From Owenia fusiformis (Eukaryota; Annelida; Polychaeta; Sabellida; Oweniidae), in NCBI GenBank assembly GCA_903813345.2, contig CAIIXF020000010.1, forward strand, positions 4,829,169-4,889,168: a stretch of DNA of 60,000 bases, written 5' to 3'. Position numbers and translations under genes: made by a program. Positions 36,401 to 51,400 of this stretch are shown here, one piece after another (position 1 is the first letter of the stretch; every line of letters begins with the position of its first letter). The notes under the pieces were generated by a model. The model did no database searches. It was not told where the DNA came from and saw nothing but the letters and a program-made list of their open reading frames with translations.

Positions 36401-39400
36401 TTCAAGTTCATCTTTTAAGATTTCAATTTCTATCTTTTGTGTTTCAACTTCAAGCTTTTGAGTTTCAAGTTCTTCAAATTTGGCTCCCAAATTAGCAATC
36501 TCTTCTGTCTTGTTTAGCACCATTTCATTTAAACTGGACTTCTCACTTAGTTCTAGTTCATATTTTTCAATTATTGTACTCAATTCATTTTCTTTTTCAG
36601 TGTTCAACATTTCTCTGACATTGTTTTCCTTTTGAGCAAATTCTTCAGAAAGTTGAGCTCGTTGACTTTCCAACTTTTCATCAAGTGATCTCAAAAAGTT
36701 CTCCTTTTCTTCGGAAAGTTTTTCTGAGAATTCATCCTGGAGTTTGATCTTCTGATCCTGAAGCTTGACTTCAAAGTTAAACATTTCATTGTTCGTTGAA
36801 CTTTCTTGGATCCGCTGTATCTCATCCATCAACTTCTGCTCCCATTGTCTCTCAAGATTAGCTTGTTCAGTTTCCAATTTAGTTTCCCATTCTGTCTGTA
36901 GTTCATCTTTTTGAGATTGTAATTTCTTTTCCAAAATTGCTTCCCATTGTTGCTTTTCATCCAAATGGATTTTCTCAGTTAGCTCAACAATCTTTAATTC
37001 ATATTCACTCACTAAATCTTCCTTCTGTGCATCAAGTTTTGTTTCTTGTTCATTTTCCATGATCTCACGCTCTTTTGCTAAACGATTTTCCATGATTTTC
37101 TCCCAGTTTTGCTTCTGTTCATTCTCCTGTGTTTCTATTTTTCTCATCATTTCATTCATTTTAGCTTCATAGTCCAACATGAGACAATCCTTTTCATTGT
37201 CTAATTTATTTTCCCACTCAATCTGAAGTGATTCTCGTTCTTTAACGACATGTTTTTCCAACACAGTTTCCCAGTGCTCTCTTTCCTCCTTTTCAATTTG
37301 AGATTTAAGTGCTGCCATCTTTTGCTGGAAATCTGCTTCGACAGATTCTCTTTCTGAGTTCAACTTCTGTAGGACTTCACGATCATGTTCCTCTTGTAGG
37401 GATTTCGTCCTCGTTTCCAGAAGTTTTTCATAAGTTGATTTTTCTTCCTCCCTCATCTAAAAATAGATTTTATCTAAATTGTACCTGTTTCACATGGACA
37501 AATCAAATGTTCATCAATATCATATCAATTAAAAAAATATTTCAACATCAATGTGTTAATTCAGTTTTTTGGTTTCAATAGAAGCACTATTCACTTCTTA
37601 TCGAAAAATAGAGCAAAGTTTAAGTAATGTTACCAAAACCTTAATTCCTCTGGTAATAGCAGTGTATTTGAATTATTTAGTTAAACAATTCACACATTTC
37701 ATTTTTGGAATTGAAAGACTTAAGGCATCAATGTATTTGTTCATTGCATTTGAAACTTATTCTGCTCTTATATTTCCAGAATAATTCTTGGATTTAGACA
37801 ACTTTGGAGAGGCATCAAAAATTAAATGTCTGTTTAAAAACTTAACTAATTAAGTTTGACCTCTGAAACCCCCCATCCCACTTAAATTATTCTGAAAATG
37901 TTGAAAATCGTGGCAGAAAATTGAAATGAAAGAACATAAAAGTAAAACTTGCCCAATATATGATGGAAAAGGTTTCAGCAAACATTTCATGTTTTACATG
38001 AATGATGGTTTGCACCTAAATTTGTCATTCCAATAGTACAGTTTGTGTCAGTATTGAAACCCCCATTCCCAAATTTAATTAGTTAAATTTCTAAACAGAC
38101 GTCAATCTTTTGGTGCCTCCCCTTACCTGTTTGATTTGGATTTCCAACTCCTGTTTCTTTTCAGTGTCTCTTTTCTCTAAATCATCATCGGTCACACTGT
38201 TTAGGAGTTTTGCCTTCTGTGATGCTATAGTTTCTTCCATCTGTAACATACATGATGTGCCATAACCAAACCAAACCGATGAATTTGGATTTAAAGTACA
38301 TTTTAATAATTTTCTTCAAGTAGTAACAGTGTTTCTAAGCCTGTATAAGCTAAGAATTATATTTTGAGTATTATGAATAAAATATGTAAATCTTGATTTG
38401 TAATTGTTAATTAGGCCATAAGAAATATATTCTTTGTTTTGCGTCCTGGCAAAATCCAAATCATGCAAGGGTACAAGGAAAACAAACACAAACTCAAGAA
38501 AAACACAATCTTGTTTGCAGAGAAATGTATACATTTCAAAGGCATAAAAGGGGATGACATCCAATTTCTATGTAGCTATACATTTTATACAATATATTTA
38601 AACATATAGCTATTATTCAAGGGTAAAAATAAGAAAATATACAATGTATGCCAAAGTAATCAATAACACTGTCCATTTTGACGCACATCAAATTATCCGC
38701 CATTTTGTCTGATTCTGATTGAACGAAATGTGATGGTATGTATGTAATGTGATGTTTGTTTTTTCTGATTTACTCAAAATCATGCAAGCAAAGAATCTAC
38801 TTCTTATGGCCTTAAATGAATTGACAAAAGTATGCATAAAAATACATGGTGTTCCAAAAGTACCAGGTCTGGTTCTGCTGTTATGAAAAGGCACCAATTT
38901 CTTCATATTGACACAAATGTAATGTCAAATATTTTTTATATCTGCTAAAGTTATGGTATAATAATGGAAACAATACTTGAATTTTACCTGTGCAAGTTTC
39001 TCCTTGCCAAGTGTGTTGGTCAACCTAAGTTCAGCAAGCTCTCCATTGACTGTCACATAATTCTGTCGCACAATCGCATGTTGTTCCTTCTCTTTTTCAT
39101 AGTAGTGCTGAATGTCACGGAGCTGACGTTGGAGATCGTTGCGTTCAAATTGGGCATTTTCACACTTCTTCATTTTTTCTGCATCACAAAATAAAATAAA
39201 AAAGCTCATGAAAAGTCCAACCAATACAACGAAAGCAAATGAAAAGTTGAATGATTAGATCAAGTAAAATATAACAAAGGACATTAAATTGATAAATTGA
39301 ATTTATGTAAGACATTTGATTTTCTCAATTTTCTCAAGCTGGTAAAGGAAGAAGGATTTACAATATTTTCAGAAACCTGGTTAACTAGAATAATTGCAGT

Positions 39401-42400
39401 ATAACATGATAATAAAATAAATATCCCACAGGCTTACCTTGAAGAGTTTTATTTTGTAGCTCAAATTTCTCCATCTTTTGTTTAGTGAGGTCAAGATTCA
39501 GCGATAATTGTTTGATCTTCTGCGCCATTTTGTCTGGGTTCATTTCCTGTTTACGTGCATTGTTATGGTGCTCCTGGTGCAAATCTTCAAGTGTACGGAC
39601 TTCCTTTTGAAGATTCTGTAATAAAATCATGTACTTGTAATCATGTATTTAGTATTGGCAACCATCAGTAACCTGACCTTCTCTCCTATAAGGATATCCC
39701 ATAGAACTCCAGGCATTAGAATGATGCTTTGTGCCCAAAACACATTTTAGATTGTTCTTGTCAAAGTTGTTCCATCAGATTGACAGTGTCTGTCTTCAAT
39801 TTAGAATGTTAACTTTAGCTAATGAGAAATAAACAGACATTCTAAGCATGACAAATTCAATTTTTGTTCTCATCTAATATAAAGTGGTCATCTTATGAAA
39901 TGAATGAGTAATGTTAAAGAATAAGTAATGTTATTTTCATCCTATGTGAGTTTTATTTTTTTCAAAACTTAAGCTTTACCTTAATGTCATCTTGATATTT
40001 GAGCAGCTTGTGGCTTGCCATTTCTTCCTCAGATTTGCTCTTCTGTAGCTGGCACCTCACTTCGTGTAACTTAAAAACATTTAATATTTTCTTCATTTTT
40101 GATATATGTTTTATAAATACCAATGCAATACATGATTGTTTTAATATAGACAAAGATAAATCGTTCATACAATTAAAAAGTTTGTACAATGATTCTGCAC
40201 AAGATTACTTCTTGATCATCCAATTTTTTCACAAGTCATACTTTTTAAATAAATGTAATACTGATATGATTAATTAATATTGCCAAACTTTGCCCTGGAG
40301 GGGGGGGGGGGCTTTAATATAATTGAATAAGGTTCTGCAGATTTGATTTACTAATACTGAAGTAGATATGTAAATCATTTGAATACAGAATAGAATATAC
40401 AAATAATGTCTGAATGATGAATTCTAAAAAATGCCCCATCTCACCTCTTTGTTTAACTGCTCTATAAGGTCAGAGTTCTCTTTGTTAGTCTTGGCAAATT
40501 GAGCTATAGATTCCTGCCGTGCATTCTTAACCTCCTTAAGACGCTTTTGCTGGTCAAGGTCACGGTTTTCGTCACATAAAATCTTGGATTTTGATTGGCT
40601 GCTTTCTTGAACAAGTTTCTGATATCTAGAAATACGAAGAAGACCAATGTGGATATTTCAAATATTTATTTCAAGACATTTATGACAAATAGAAGTTTAT
40701 GATTTGATGGCCATGTAATACGAGTGACCAAAAACTATGACGAAGAGAATTCCCAGCTCAAGTGTATGACATCTTAAAAAGGCCTATTCAGTATACATCA
40801 GGGTATATTCCCTGACGGTGGCCTGTTGCATCTGAAATCCTGACAAGTTCAACACAAATGATAAATTGATTAATTTTTGTTGAAATTTCATTGTATGATA
40901 TTACATGTAATGATATATTTGAAATAAAAATAATTAATAAAAAAAATCTGAAATCCCCAGGAAAACTGACTCATTAGTTGTAAGTGAACCAACTTGTCTT
41001 GTATCTAACATTACGTAGATCAATGGACTATAACAACTTACTGTTCTCTGAGAACATTGTGTTCTTTCACCTCTTCCTTGAGTCTGTTCTCCATCATATA
41101 CATCCGTTTATCCGAACCACTGAAAGGATCCTGTACATCCTGGTCTCTCTGTTGAGTCTCTTTATCCTCCAGCTGAAATACCACAATAAAATCATTGAAA
41201 ATTCTGAACGGGAAATAGGGGCCTATCTAATAAATTGATGAACTGTGAATATAATTCAATTTCACTCTTATAACATGATGTCATATTGAGCATAAGATTG
41301 AGCATGATTCATTTGGTCCAGTAGAAACTTTTTATTGGCATGATTTTTTTACATTAACCGTGCAGTTGACTGGTTTGTGTATATATCCTGAAGTGTGTGG
41401 ATAATTCATGATGACTCTAAACCGACTCCAATAAGTACCTGTTTTAATGCATCATTCAGCTGCTGGGTGGCATCAGCCAACAATTGAGATTCTGCATCCA
41501 ACTTCTTCTGCATCACCTCAGCTTCCTCCTGGAGCTCTTTAACAACGGTTTCTAGATCCTCCACATGCTGAAATAAACAAAATTGATTTGTATAGTAAAT
41601 TGTTTCTAGACCCTTCACAAACTGTCAACAAGCTGAAGAATAAATGGTTCCATTCAGTGGGCTAACAAAGTGAAAATGTTATATTTTGAAATAAAATAAA
41701 TTCAGAGAATAAACAATTATGTTTGAACTTTTGACATCCTTGGAACAGTTTTTCATATTTTCTGCCATTTCTACCTAACTTTCTTCCTCAAACAAAATGC
41801 AGATATTGCAACAAAGAATACATTTTAGGTTGATATACGTCCATGGTAGTAGGTATTCAAATAATTGAAATGTTCCAAAAAGCCATACAAATTAGCCAAA
41901 GAAATATACCTGCTTTGAAAAGTCTAACTGCTTCTCAACTTTTTCCTTTTCTTGCAAAGTGACCTCAGATCTTCTGCGCTCCTTTTCGATGGAGGATTCT
42001 AGATGAGCAACATCCAATATTGATTGTTGTAGTTTTCCATCAGAACTGTCATCCTTGGAATTGACCTGCTGGCTCTACAATTACATACAAGATTAGTCTA
42101 ATATCTTCATTTGGTTTAAAACGCTGCCTTTGACTGGTTGAGGGAATTTAATAAGATAATGTATCAGAAGCTTAATTGAAACATTTGTATAAGATAAATA
42201 AAAAATTAACATTGAAATTATTTGTCAAAAATCAGGTATGCTGGGGTTCGTTTTTGGTACAATATTGTGACTTTACAATTCCCAAAAAACCATGTCTACT
42301 TTACAATTTTTTTTGTTTGTTTATGTACCCGAGAACTCATTTCCCTCCAATAGACTAACCTGCAAAATTTCCAACTCTAACTGTGCCTCACTTAGTTGAA

Positions 42401-45400
42401 TGTTCAAATTTTCAAACTGCAATTTCATAGTTTCATGACCTTCCAATTTGGATTCATATTCCGCAATTTTCAGTCCATATTCTGCAATTTTGTTTTCACC
42501 TTCGACTATCTGTTGTTTGTTATTTTCCAAATCATCTTTATTTAGATTAACTTGCTCAGTTATTTCATTTAATTTTTCAGTGAGATCTTGGATAATTTTC
42601 TCCGAGCGTTTTAGGTCATCTTTCAAACTTTGAATAATTTCCTCTGAATCATCTCTTGTGGAATCCTCCATCTTGTTATCTGCCATTGCCAGTTCAGATG
42701 CAAGGTCAAGGCCACCAGATGATGGCGCCATCTGTTGAGCCATGGCTAGCTCAGATGCAAGATCCATTGCTGAGGTATCTTTAATTTGAAAACACAAACC
42801 CATCAACTGACATTAGGCTAAATATCGCATATCACAGACAGAAGTGAATTAATAAATACAAAGACATTTAAAGGATTTGTGTGACAAATACATGTATACA
42901 TAGAATGCATTCACACAACAAAGAGTCTAAAACTACAGTGTGCTACCAAAATAAATCTAATATGACTAAGATTAACAAATCTTGAGGGAGCATACCTTGA
43001 AAGTGAACATGTCTTGTATCTACTGTAGTATCTAAGGTTACATCATGCTCCACAGCCCTTGACTCATTCTGAAAAATATAACACAAATATTATCTTAAAT
43101 ATTGACTTAAATGTTGTTCTCTTATGACACAAATATATATGATATTATCTGATTATAGAGGTAACATATAATCTGAATCATTCAGTGAGGATTGTAAATA
43201 AATACAAACTGAAAATACCTTTTTCTCAACCTCAAATTGCTTTGCCTTCAAATCCCTTATCTCTTGGTTTCTCATATCAAGCACAGCCTGGAGGCTCTCA
43301 ATCTCCTGGGGAAGGCTCTTAAATGGCTCAATGGCAGCTTTCACCTTGGCCTCTGTCTCACGTTCAAAAGCTTCTTTGGACTCGAGATATTTGGCTTCAG
43401 ATTCAGAAACTTCAGTCTTCAGTATCTCTAATTTCTCCTAAAATACAAAACTTGGTCTTGATATCTTATTGTTGATACAAACGAGTTATTACGAGTATAT
43501 CAGCTAACTTGTTACCCTGGCTTTGATGTATATGCCCTTATTAGAGCCTGGTTATGAAGGGGTATAAGAAAACACTGATTCTAACCATAATATTGAAAAT
43601 AATGTTTGATGTTACAATGTACCTGTGTGCTAAAACTTTGTTCAAGCATTTCCTTTTCAAGTCTTGTGAATTCTTCAAGTTCTTTAAAGTCAGATTCTTT
43701 CTGCTTGAGTTCACATTTTGCAGTCTCATAGAGGCTTTGTCTGAAAAGAAAGAGTACATAGAAAATTATTTGATCGGTCCATTAATGACTTGCTAGGCCT
43801 TTAGACTGCAGTCTATCCAGGTCAATCCACAAACCAGCTGACGAACCATAATTTTAGCCTTGCCACATTCTGAAAAGGCCTGAGTACACAGTTATATCAA
43901 TTTAATGTAAACTAAAACAACATGATTAAAAGTATATATGATTTTCCCTGTATTGAAGACTTGAAGTATTACATTGCAAATGTTCCTACCACAATGTGTA
44001 AATATTTCCAAATGAGAGCTCTGCATAATTGACTATAACATGAAAATGACAATGATATTGATAATTTGCACTTACAGCTCAAGTATCTGATGTTGTAGGC
44101 TGTCAACTTCATCACCTGATAGTTTTAACATCTCCTTCAATTGAACAATCACTTCGTCATTTTTCGTGGAATCTGCAACATCATCATTTTTCCCAGAATC
44201 CTCAGCTAGCTGAGTCTCTCTCATGATTATTTTCTCATCAAGCTCTGCCAATGTTTGCTGTCTTTCAAAAATTAGTTCGTCAAAGTCTGCAATGTTTTGT
44301 GCATTTTTAGCTTCAGCATCTAGCTGTAAATACAAGCAAAACAATAGATTAGAATGTGCAGTGTTTGTAAAGACAAGGTAGCATACAATTTATGAGCATA
44401 GAACTGCTTTGGGAATACCGAAATTCACCAACTGACAACAACAATAGTGGTAGGCTTCCTTCAGTGGTTTCCAAGCAACTGTTTTATCAGCAAGTTTAAG
44501 ATTAGTGCAATAATAAAAATATATCCCCAAGCTTCATTAAGAATGTTCCAATTATTTTTAAACAAAGGAGGTGTGTTAACACCAGAAGTATACAGCCCCT
44601 CCATTGACAAGGGCATGATGGGATAGAAGAGTTTACCTCTGCCTGTAGCTTTGCACACTTCTCACATTCTTTATTCTTGTCACCTAGGAGTTCATCCAAG
44701 ACTGAAATGGAGAATTTAAACAATTGATTTGTACATCAAAATTAGCTATTACAATCTACAATATGTATTTTATAGAATATCTTTATTCTAATGAGAAACA
44801 GTCACATCATTGCAACTCCAGGTCTGCTAAGTTCAAACCTTTTATCAATTCATGAGAATTAAAACACAAAATTATGGCATTCAGTATTTGGTTGATCCTT
44901 CTTAGAATAATACTATGATACAATACAAACTATTATTATTTCTCTGTAGTGATAATCAGCATGTGATTGGTCAGTCATGTACTATGTGACTAAAAATACT
45001 CTAATAAAAAAAAAAGTACTAAATAATTTTCAATTTTCAGACACTATATTCTTCGTTTCTTCTTAGATTTTGGTATACACTTAAATGGGTGAAATAATAA
45101 AATAAATATTAAATTCTGTTTTCGTGCAATACCTGTATATATTTCCGGGGGATGTATTTCACCTGCACTTCGGGCTGCGTGGAATACACCCTCAGAAATA
45201 TATACAGGTATTGCACTCAACATCATTCAATATTTGTATAATACAATAATTATTTATTTGTTAATATGTAAAATTGAAAGAGAGGCTTACAGTTTCCATC
45301 ATCCCATTCTTCTTCTATAATTGCATCTGAAAATGCAGAAGATTATTTTACTATTAAACAAGTTCATTGTTACATGAGATGATCCCTAACCTCTGTTACA

Positions 45401-48400
45401 AAGAAGCAGGTGTCTGTAGATGATTTAAACATGTATGCTTTGAGAAGACCCTCTGAATAAACAATGACTGTCCCAAAATGAGAATATGATTGAAAAGATT
45501 TATGATAAAGGTCATATCAAAATAAATAATTTCTGGTCAACGTACCTCCATTAGACCAACGTTTGGTCCTTGTATCTAATGACCTGCCCTTATTTTGCCA
45601 TTGAAGAGGAGGGCTCGATGGAGGAGAGGCCATTGCAGTGCTTGAGAGAATATTCTGAGTTGTAGAGGGCGATAGTGGCACAACTGGTGCTAGACTTACA
45701 CGTCCTGAACGTCCAGGGCACCATGTTTGTCTGCGATCTTTTTTCTACAAGAAACGATCAATTTGCTGACTGTGCATTGTAAATGTGTAGAATGTCAACA
45801 ATTTGCATTTAACAAATTGACTTTTGAGTTCATATATTTGTATATAATATGGTTCATTTTATATACAACATAGGCTCTCTAATGCAAGACTTGCCAAACA
45901 GAAAAGTCCATATGAAGAAAAACATATTTCTCTAACAATCTAAACTCTCTTGTCATTTCCAAAATAATAGTTTGTTTACAATGGAGTTTATAACTGTGAT
46001 TCAATATCCTTGATGCAGTAGAGCAACTCTATGTTTGCACATGTTGAGAAAAAAACTGAGAAGATCATCAAATATTAAAGGCAAGAACTTTATACCTTTG
46101 GTTTTGAGTCTTCTTTTTCAGGGTTGAGATTGTTCACGAACGCATTCTTCAATTCTTCCATTCTTTCACTTTGTTTTAACAGCTGGCTTCTCAACTCATT
46201 GTTTTCTGACTTTATTTCAGTAATTCCATCCTACAATAGAACAATTTTTATTATTACATACAGTAATAAAATAAAGTAATTATATATATGCATGTCAGTA
46301 AGACAGTATCATAGTATTTTTACACACTCAAATGTTTATGTCAATAGTCAAAATATGAAGAGATCTAGAAACCTGCATTTCCTCAATGTTAATATAATTT
46401 TGAAAAGAACAAAGATTAATTCATCGGCACTCAGAAACTGGTAGGTATCAGTGATATGGTATTCCAAAGACACAACAATTTAAAAATACATATATGTAAA
46501 CAATTAAAGACCTGACACAATACACAACATGTATCATGCAAATGAATGTGATATGTGAATATTTAGAAAACATCTAGGGTTTGTGGTGAAAAATTAATTA
46601 CTATCATATTACTGATATTTTTACCATTTTTCCAAGAATGTAACTTGAAGAGAATAAATTTTACATAGATCATTGAGCTAACGTAAAAAATGGGTAAAAG
46701 GTAAAATTTCTTCTTATACAACACATGTATTCGTAAGAAGGATTGTTGTTTCATCTCACCTGTTCTAGATGTTTCTTGAGTGCTTCAATCTCCTCTTTGT
46801 ACCTCTTCAGCAGAGCTTGGTCATTCATAACCTCGTTCTTCTTTGCAGCTGTCTTGATCTTCTTGGCATTTGAGGCAAACTACAACAAGCAATAGAGAGG
46901 AGTTAGAGAGAAACACAATATCTTATATAAAATAAGGTGGCCATTTTGAATTCAGCAGTGATCTTGGATATACCTTTGAGCAGATTCTGATATATGTCCC
47001 TAAGGCATCAGCATAAAAAATGAACAATTTGTCAACTGGTATTCTAGTTATCTAAGATTACCTTTTTTACAAAACATGGTGGCCATTTTGAATTGAGAGA
47101 CCAAATTGGAAATTCTTTCTTCAGTAGAGGTCCTTTGCCAATATGACATTACTAACACATTAGCCTAAATAATTTGGACCAATTTCTATGACTTGTAATA
47201 AGTTTAATACAAAAAATGATATTTGAGTTATCAAACAATACAATTTTACAAAAAATGGTTGGCATTTTGAAATGAGTGACCATATTGAAAATGCCTACTT
47301 CAGCAGAGGTCCCTTACCCATAAGACATTAGCGAATACAATTTAGATCAAATTCAATAATTGGTATTTAAATTATCATTAAGTGGCCATCTTCTTCTTCC
47401 ATCTTCATCTTCTTAAGCAGAGGCTGGTTGGGGGGGGGGGGTGTTCACTGTAAATAAACCTTGACAGGGATCCTTGGCGCAAATGGTGTACCTTTTTTGA
47501 CATTTGGTATGGCAATGGAAATTATTGGAACCAATTAAATCAATTACAGAGATCAATTGACTATGAGTATATTTGGAAGGCATTACCTGCAGTGGCATGT
47601 ACATGTATAAGTAATAAGTAAATAAAAAAGCCTAATGAGTGTGTATGACCACAATGAGCAATCAGAACATTCCCTCCCAAAGAATCCAAGTGTCCATTGT
47701 TGATACTTTATGAATTGGGCAACTGTTAGAAAAAGGTATATTGTAATAAACAGTATAGTAATATAGTTTTCTGTAAAAATTACAAAGGGGAATAAAAAGT
47801 TGCATTCTTAAGTAATAATTTATTCCTCCATGGATTGGATCTTTCAAGTGAGTCAAACTATTTTCACTTCCTATGATTCCAGGTGGCAGCACCTGTGCCT
47901 GTGGGGGAAGAATGTGATGTGTTGGTGAAGTAGATAGGGGGGGGGGGGGGGGGGTCCACTGTCTTGAACCATGACTATTACAATTAGATATACATTTAAT
48001 GGTGTCTCCTAAGCCGATGCCGGCTGGTGGGTTTTTAAAAAAAAGTATTTATTATATGATATTGAATGTAGTTTTTAAACCTGTGACACAGAAATAAAAT
48101 ATTTTAAACTTTTAAACTAAACTATTTTTTCTACAGCTGATTATTTCTATCTACACACACTCTCTTACGTTTCAAGAGTTTCAAGAGAAATATCCACTTT
48201 GTTTTTTATAATAGAGCACAGTGCTCAATTTTAAGAATGTTTTATGTTAACATCTAAGGTCACAAAAACCTACTGCTTCATACACACATAGCAAATAGAG
48301 GCTGGCAAACTTGAAGTGTATTGAATATTTGTCTAGTGCTATAAATGACTCAAAGCATTGATTGTTAAAAGCATTAATCGTTCAAGTAAAGAATGCAGTT

Positions 48401-51400
48401 TGTATACATTGATCACAAAGTTCACATACAAAAACTCATTGCAATATGACATTAATCAATCAAAGGGAAACCAGTAATCTGCATTAAGTGTTAATCATTA
48501 ACTGAATCAGAATAAGGAAGTTGTGTTAAAATATATGTGCTTTGTGAACACTTGAGAATCTCTATATACTGAAGGTTAAAATGGCGATGGCAATGGAGGA
48601 ACATGTTAAAGAGACATTGAAATGTAAGGTGTGTTATGAGACACTAACAGATCCTAGGACACTTCCATGTATGCACACATATTGTTGCAAGTGCCTAGAT
48701 AAGTTAGAGAAGATCAATCAAGGACAGGAGAAAAGTCTTTCCTGCCCAGAATGTAGGCAAGTTCATATTATACCAGATGGAGGAGTGGCTAGATTTAAGG
48801 TCAATTTCACCACTAATTCATTGGTGGATCTAATTCAATCCATGGATATTATTGGAGACAACCCCAAATGTACAGTATGTAAGGAAGATGGAAGAGATAT
48901 TGATGCTCTAACAAAGTGTGTACAGTGTAATGACCAGCTATGTAAGGACTGTGATCGATGTCACACTAGATATAATAAAGGTCACACAGTACTTGATCTT
49001 ACTGATGATAAGACTCAAGATAGGACCAATGTGCTAAGTGTCGTCAAACAGCGTGTCATCTATTGTGAAACGCATAAAACAAATCCACTTGAGATGTACT
49101 GTAAAGTGGACCAATGTGCTGTATGTGCTACTTGTTATGTGATTGACCACTAAGGCCATGAATGTGTTGATGTTCATAAGGCTGCAGTCGACAATATGAA
49201 ACTAATTGATGAGCTCCTTGAGAAAGGTGATAAGTTGGTACAGAACTTTGAAGAATCAATACAAAACACTCATACAAAGAAGGATATAATGGAACAAGAG
49301 GCTGATGATGTGACACATGAACTGAATAATGATATGAACACTGCTATCCAAGCGATACGTGATAAATACACAAAGCATATTGATTTAGTAGCTGAGAAAA
49401 AAGCCACATGTGCCAAGCAAGCTGTAGCTCATCTAGGACATCTCCATATGCAAAAGGCCACCACTGAGAGCACAATGAGCCAGCTACGTGCATTGAAACA
49501 ACATGGACATGATACCCAACTGGCTAACATGGCCCATGACATTAGTTCTAAATCAAAAGAATGGTCTCAACCCAAGGACTGTGAGTTTGACAATAACATT
49601 ACATTCAAAATACAAAGAGGTGAAGTGTTTGATGATAAAATAGTGTTCGGAAAGGTGGACATTAACATCCTGACAAATATATCAGAGACACTAAGATTAT
49701 GTGAAAAGCCAACAGTGTTAAAGAAAGTGAAGGCAAATGTTGGGGATGTTTCGGATTTAGCTGTAACTGACAAAAATGAAACTGTAGCTAATGGTAATGG
49801 AAAATCAGCTAGTGTCTATGACAAGGAATTTACTTTAAAGACTACATTTGGTAAGGGATTTTACAATGCCACTTGTAAAAGTGATGATATCTATCTCACC
49901 AGATCAACTGATACAGTCCATGTATACAATCAAGATGGTACACACAGAAGAGATATGAAAATATCCTCCCTGAGACAATGTAGGGGTCTTGCTGTTAACT
50001 CAAGAGGTGAACTTGTTATATGTGACACTAGTACAAAGACTGTATACCATGTGGATAGTGCTACTGGCAAAATCCTGACCAAGTATAAACCAGGTACCTT
50101 AAACTTCTCACTCTGTGCAGCTGTCAATAGTGAAGATGTAGTGATTGTGTCTGATTATAGCGCACATTGTGTGTTGGGTTTGACCAGAGATGGCAATGAG
50201 CTGTTCAGGTATGGCACTAAAGGTAGTGGACAGAACCAGTTGACCAATCCCTGGGGTCTATGTACAGATAGAGCTGACAATATCATAGTGGCTGACTGTG
50301 GCAACCACAGGGTTAACTTGCTAACTCCAGATGGCAAGTTCATAAAATACCTCCTGCAAGCTTCAGATGGACTACAGTTCCCACGTGCTGTAGCAGTGGA
50401 CAAAGAGGGACAGTTATTGGTAGGAGATAACAAAGGCTATATCTGGTGTGTTAAGTATGCAGTGTAGATGTATGTGTTTGTACATGTGTATAGAACAAAC
50501 TAATACACACTATGGACTGATAACAATGGCCATATCTGGTGTGTTAAATTTCCATGTGTATAGAACAAACTAACACTATGGACTGATATCTTAAAAACTG
50601 ATACATATTCTTTTGAACTTTGAAATCTGAACCAGTAATGCATTATTCATTTCTTCTGAGAATTAAAATCAAATTAAAATTGTTTTCTCTGAAGAAATGA
50701 ATTAAGTTGTTTATTCTAAAATGATAATATGTAGTCTTACTTTACGTCATGTTGTCTTATATGATATGTAAACTACAAAATGAAAATTGCAATTATTCTG
50801 GTTTGTTTGTCATATTAAAATCAACTATGGGTCAATATGACATGATAAGAATAAAAGATTTTGTCATTTTCAAACTAGAAATTCAGTAACTCCCTGGAGT
50901 AAAATATCCCGCATTTTATCAAATCATTCATCATTTTGAGCATAACATGATAGGAATAATAACCAGGCAGTAGTATAATAATATGTTATCATAAAATTTT
51001 GACCAAAACAAAATACCTATTTGTGTTATCATAAAAAAATATTTCTGGAGAATTGGCCATTTTGATACACGCATCTATTTTCCATGCTTATGCCGCTGAT
51101 CAAGTGGAAGGAGCTTCCAATACAATCCAAACAATGAAATTTCTAGATTTTACAATCACGCCTTGATCACACAACAGCATGGGACAAGAACCAATCACGT
51201 CAATTATTTATGCGAAGTTGCCATGCTTAAAGTAAATAAATGATCTGCCAGACGCAGATTACCCGGAGTACACTTTAAATCATGTATTTGTTACAATGAA
51301 CTTGTTTTGTCCGTTGATTCCACAAATGCTTAATTGAAACAGCCCTATACCAAATTCCATGGCGATCTATGATGCAAGAAGAGAGGGCCATGGTATTCCA

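Noticed and set aside
35462-37456. 664-codon coiled-coil ORF as a separate golgin- or myosin-like gene
   Set aside because: Its first Met directly follows a splice acceptor, its end has a GT donor, and its phases fit the flanking CENP-E exons, so it is exon 28.
48581-50467. Two adjacent genes (RING/B-box protein and a separate NHL protein)
   Set aside because: Both parts share one frame, separated only by a single TAA and 14 codons without a new promoter; the order is a normal TRIM protein.
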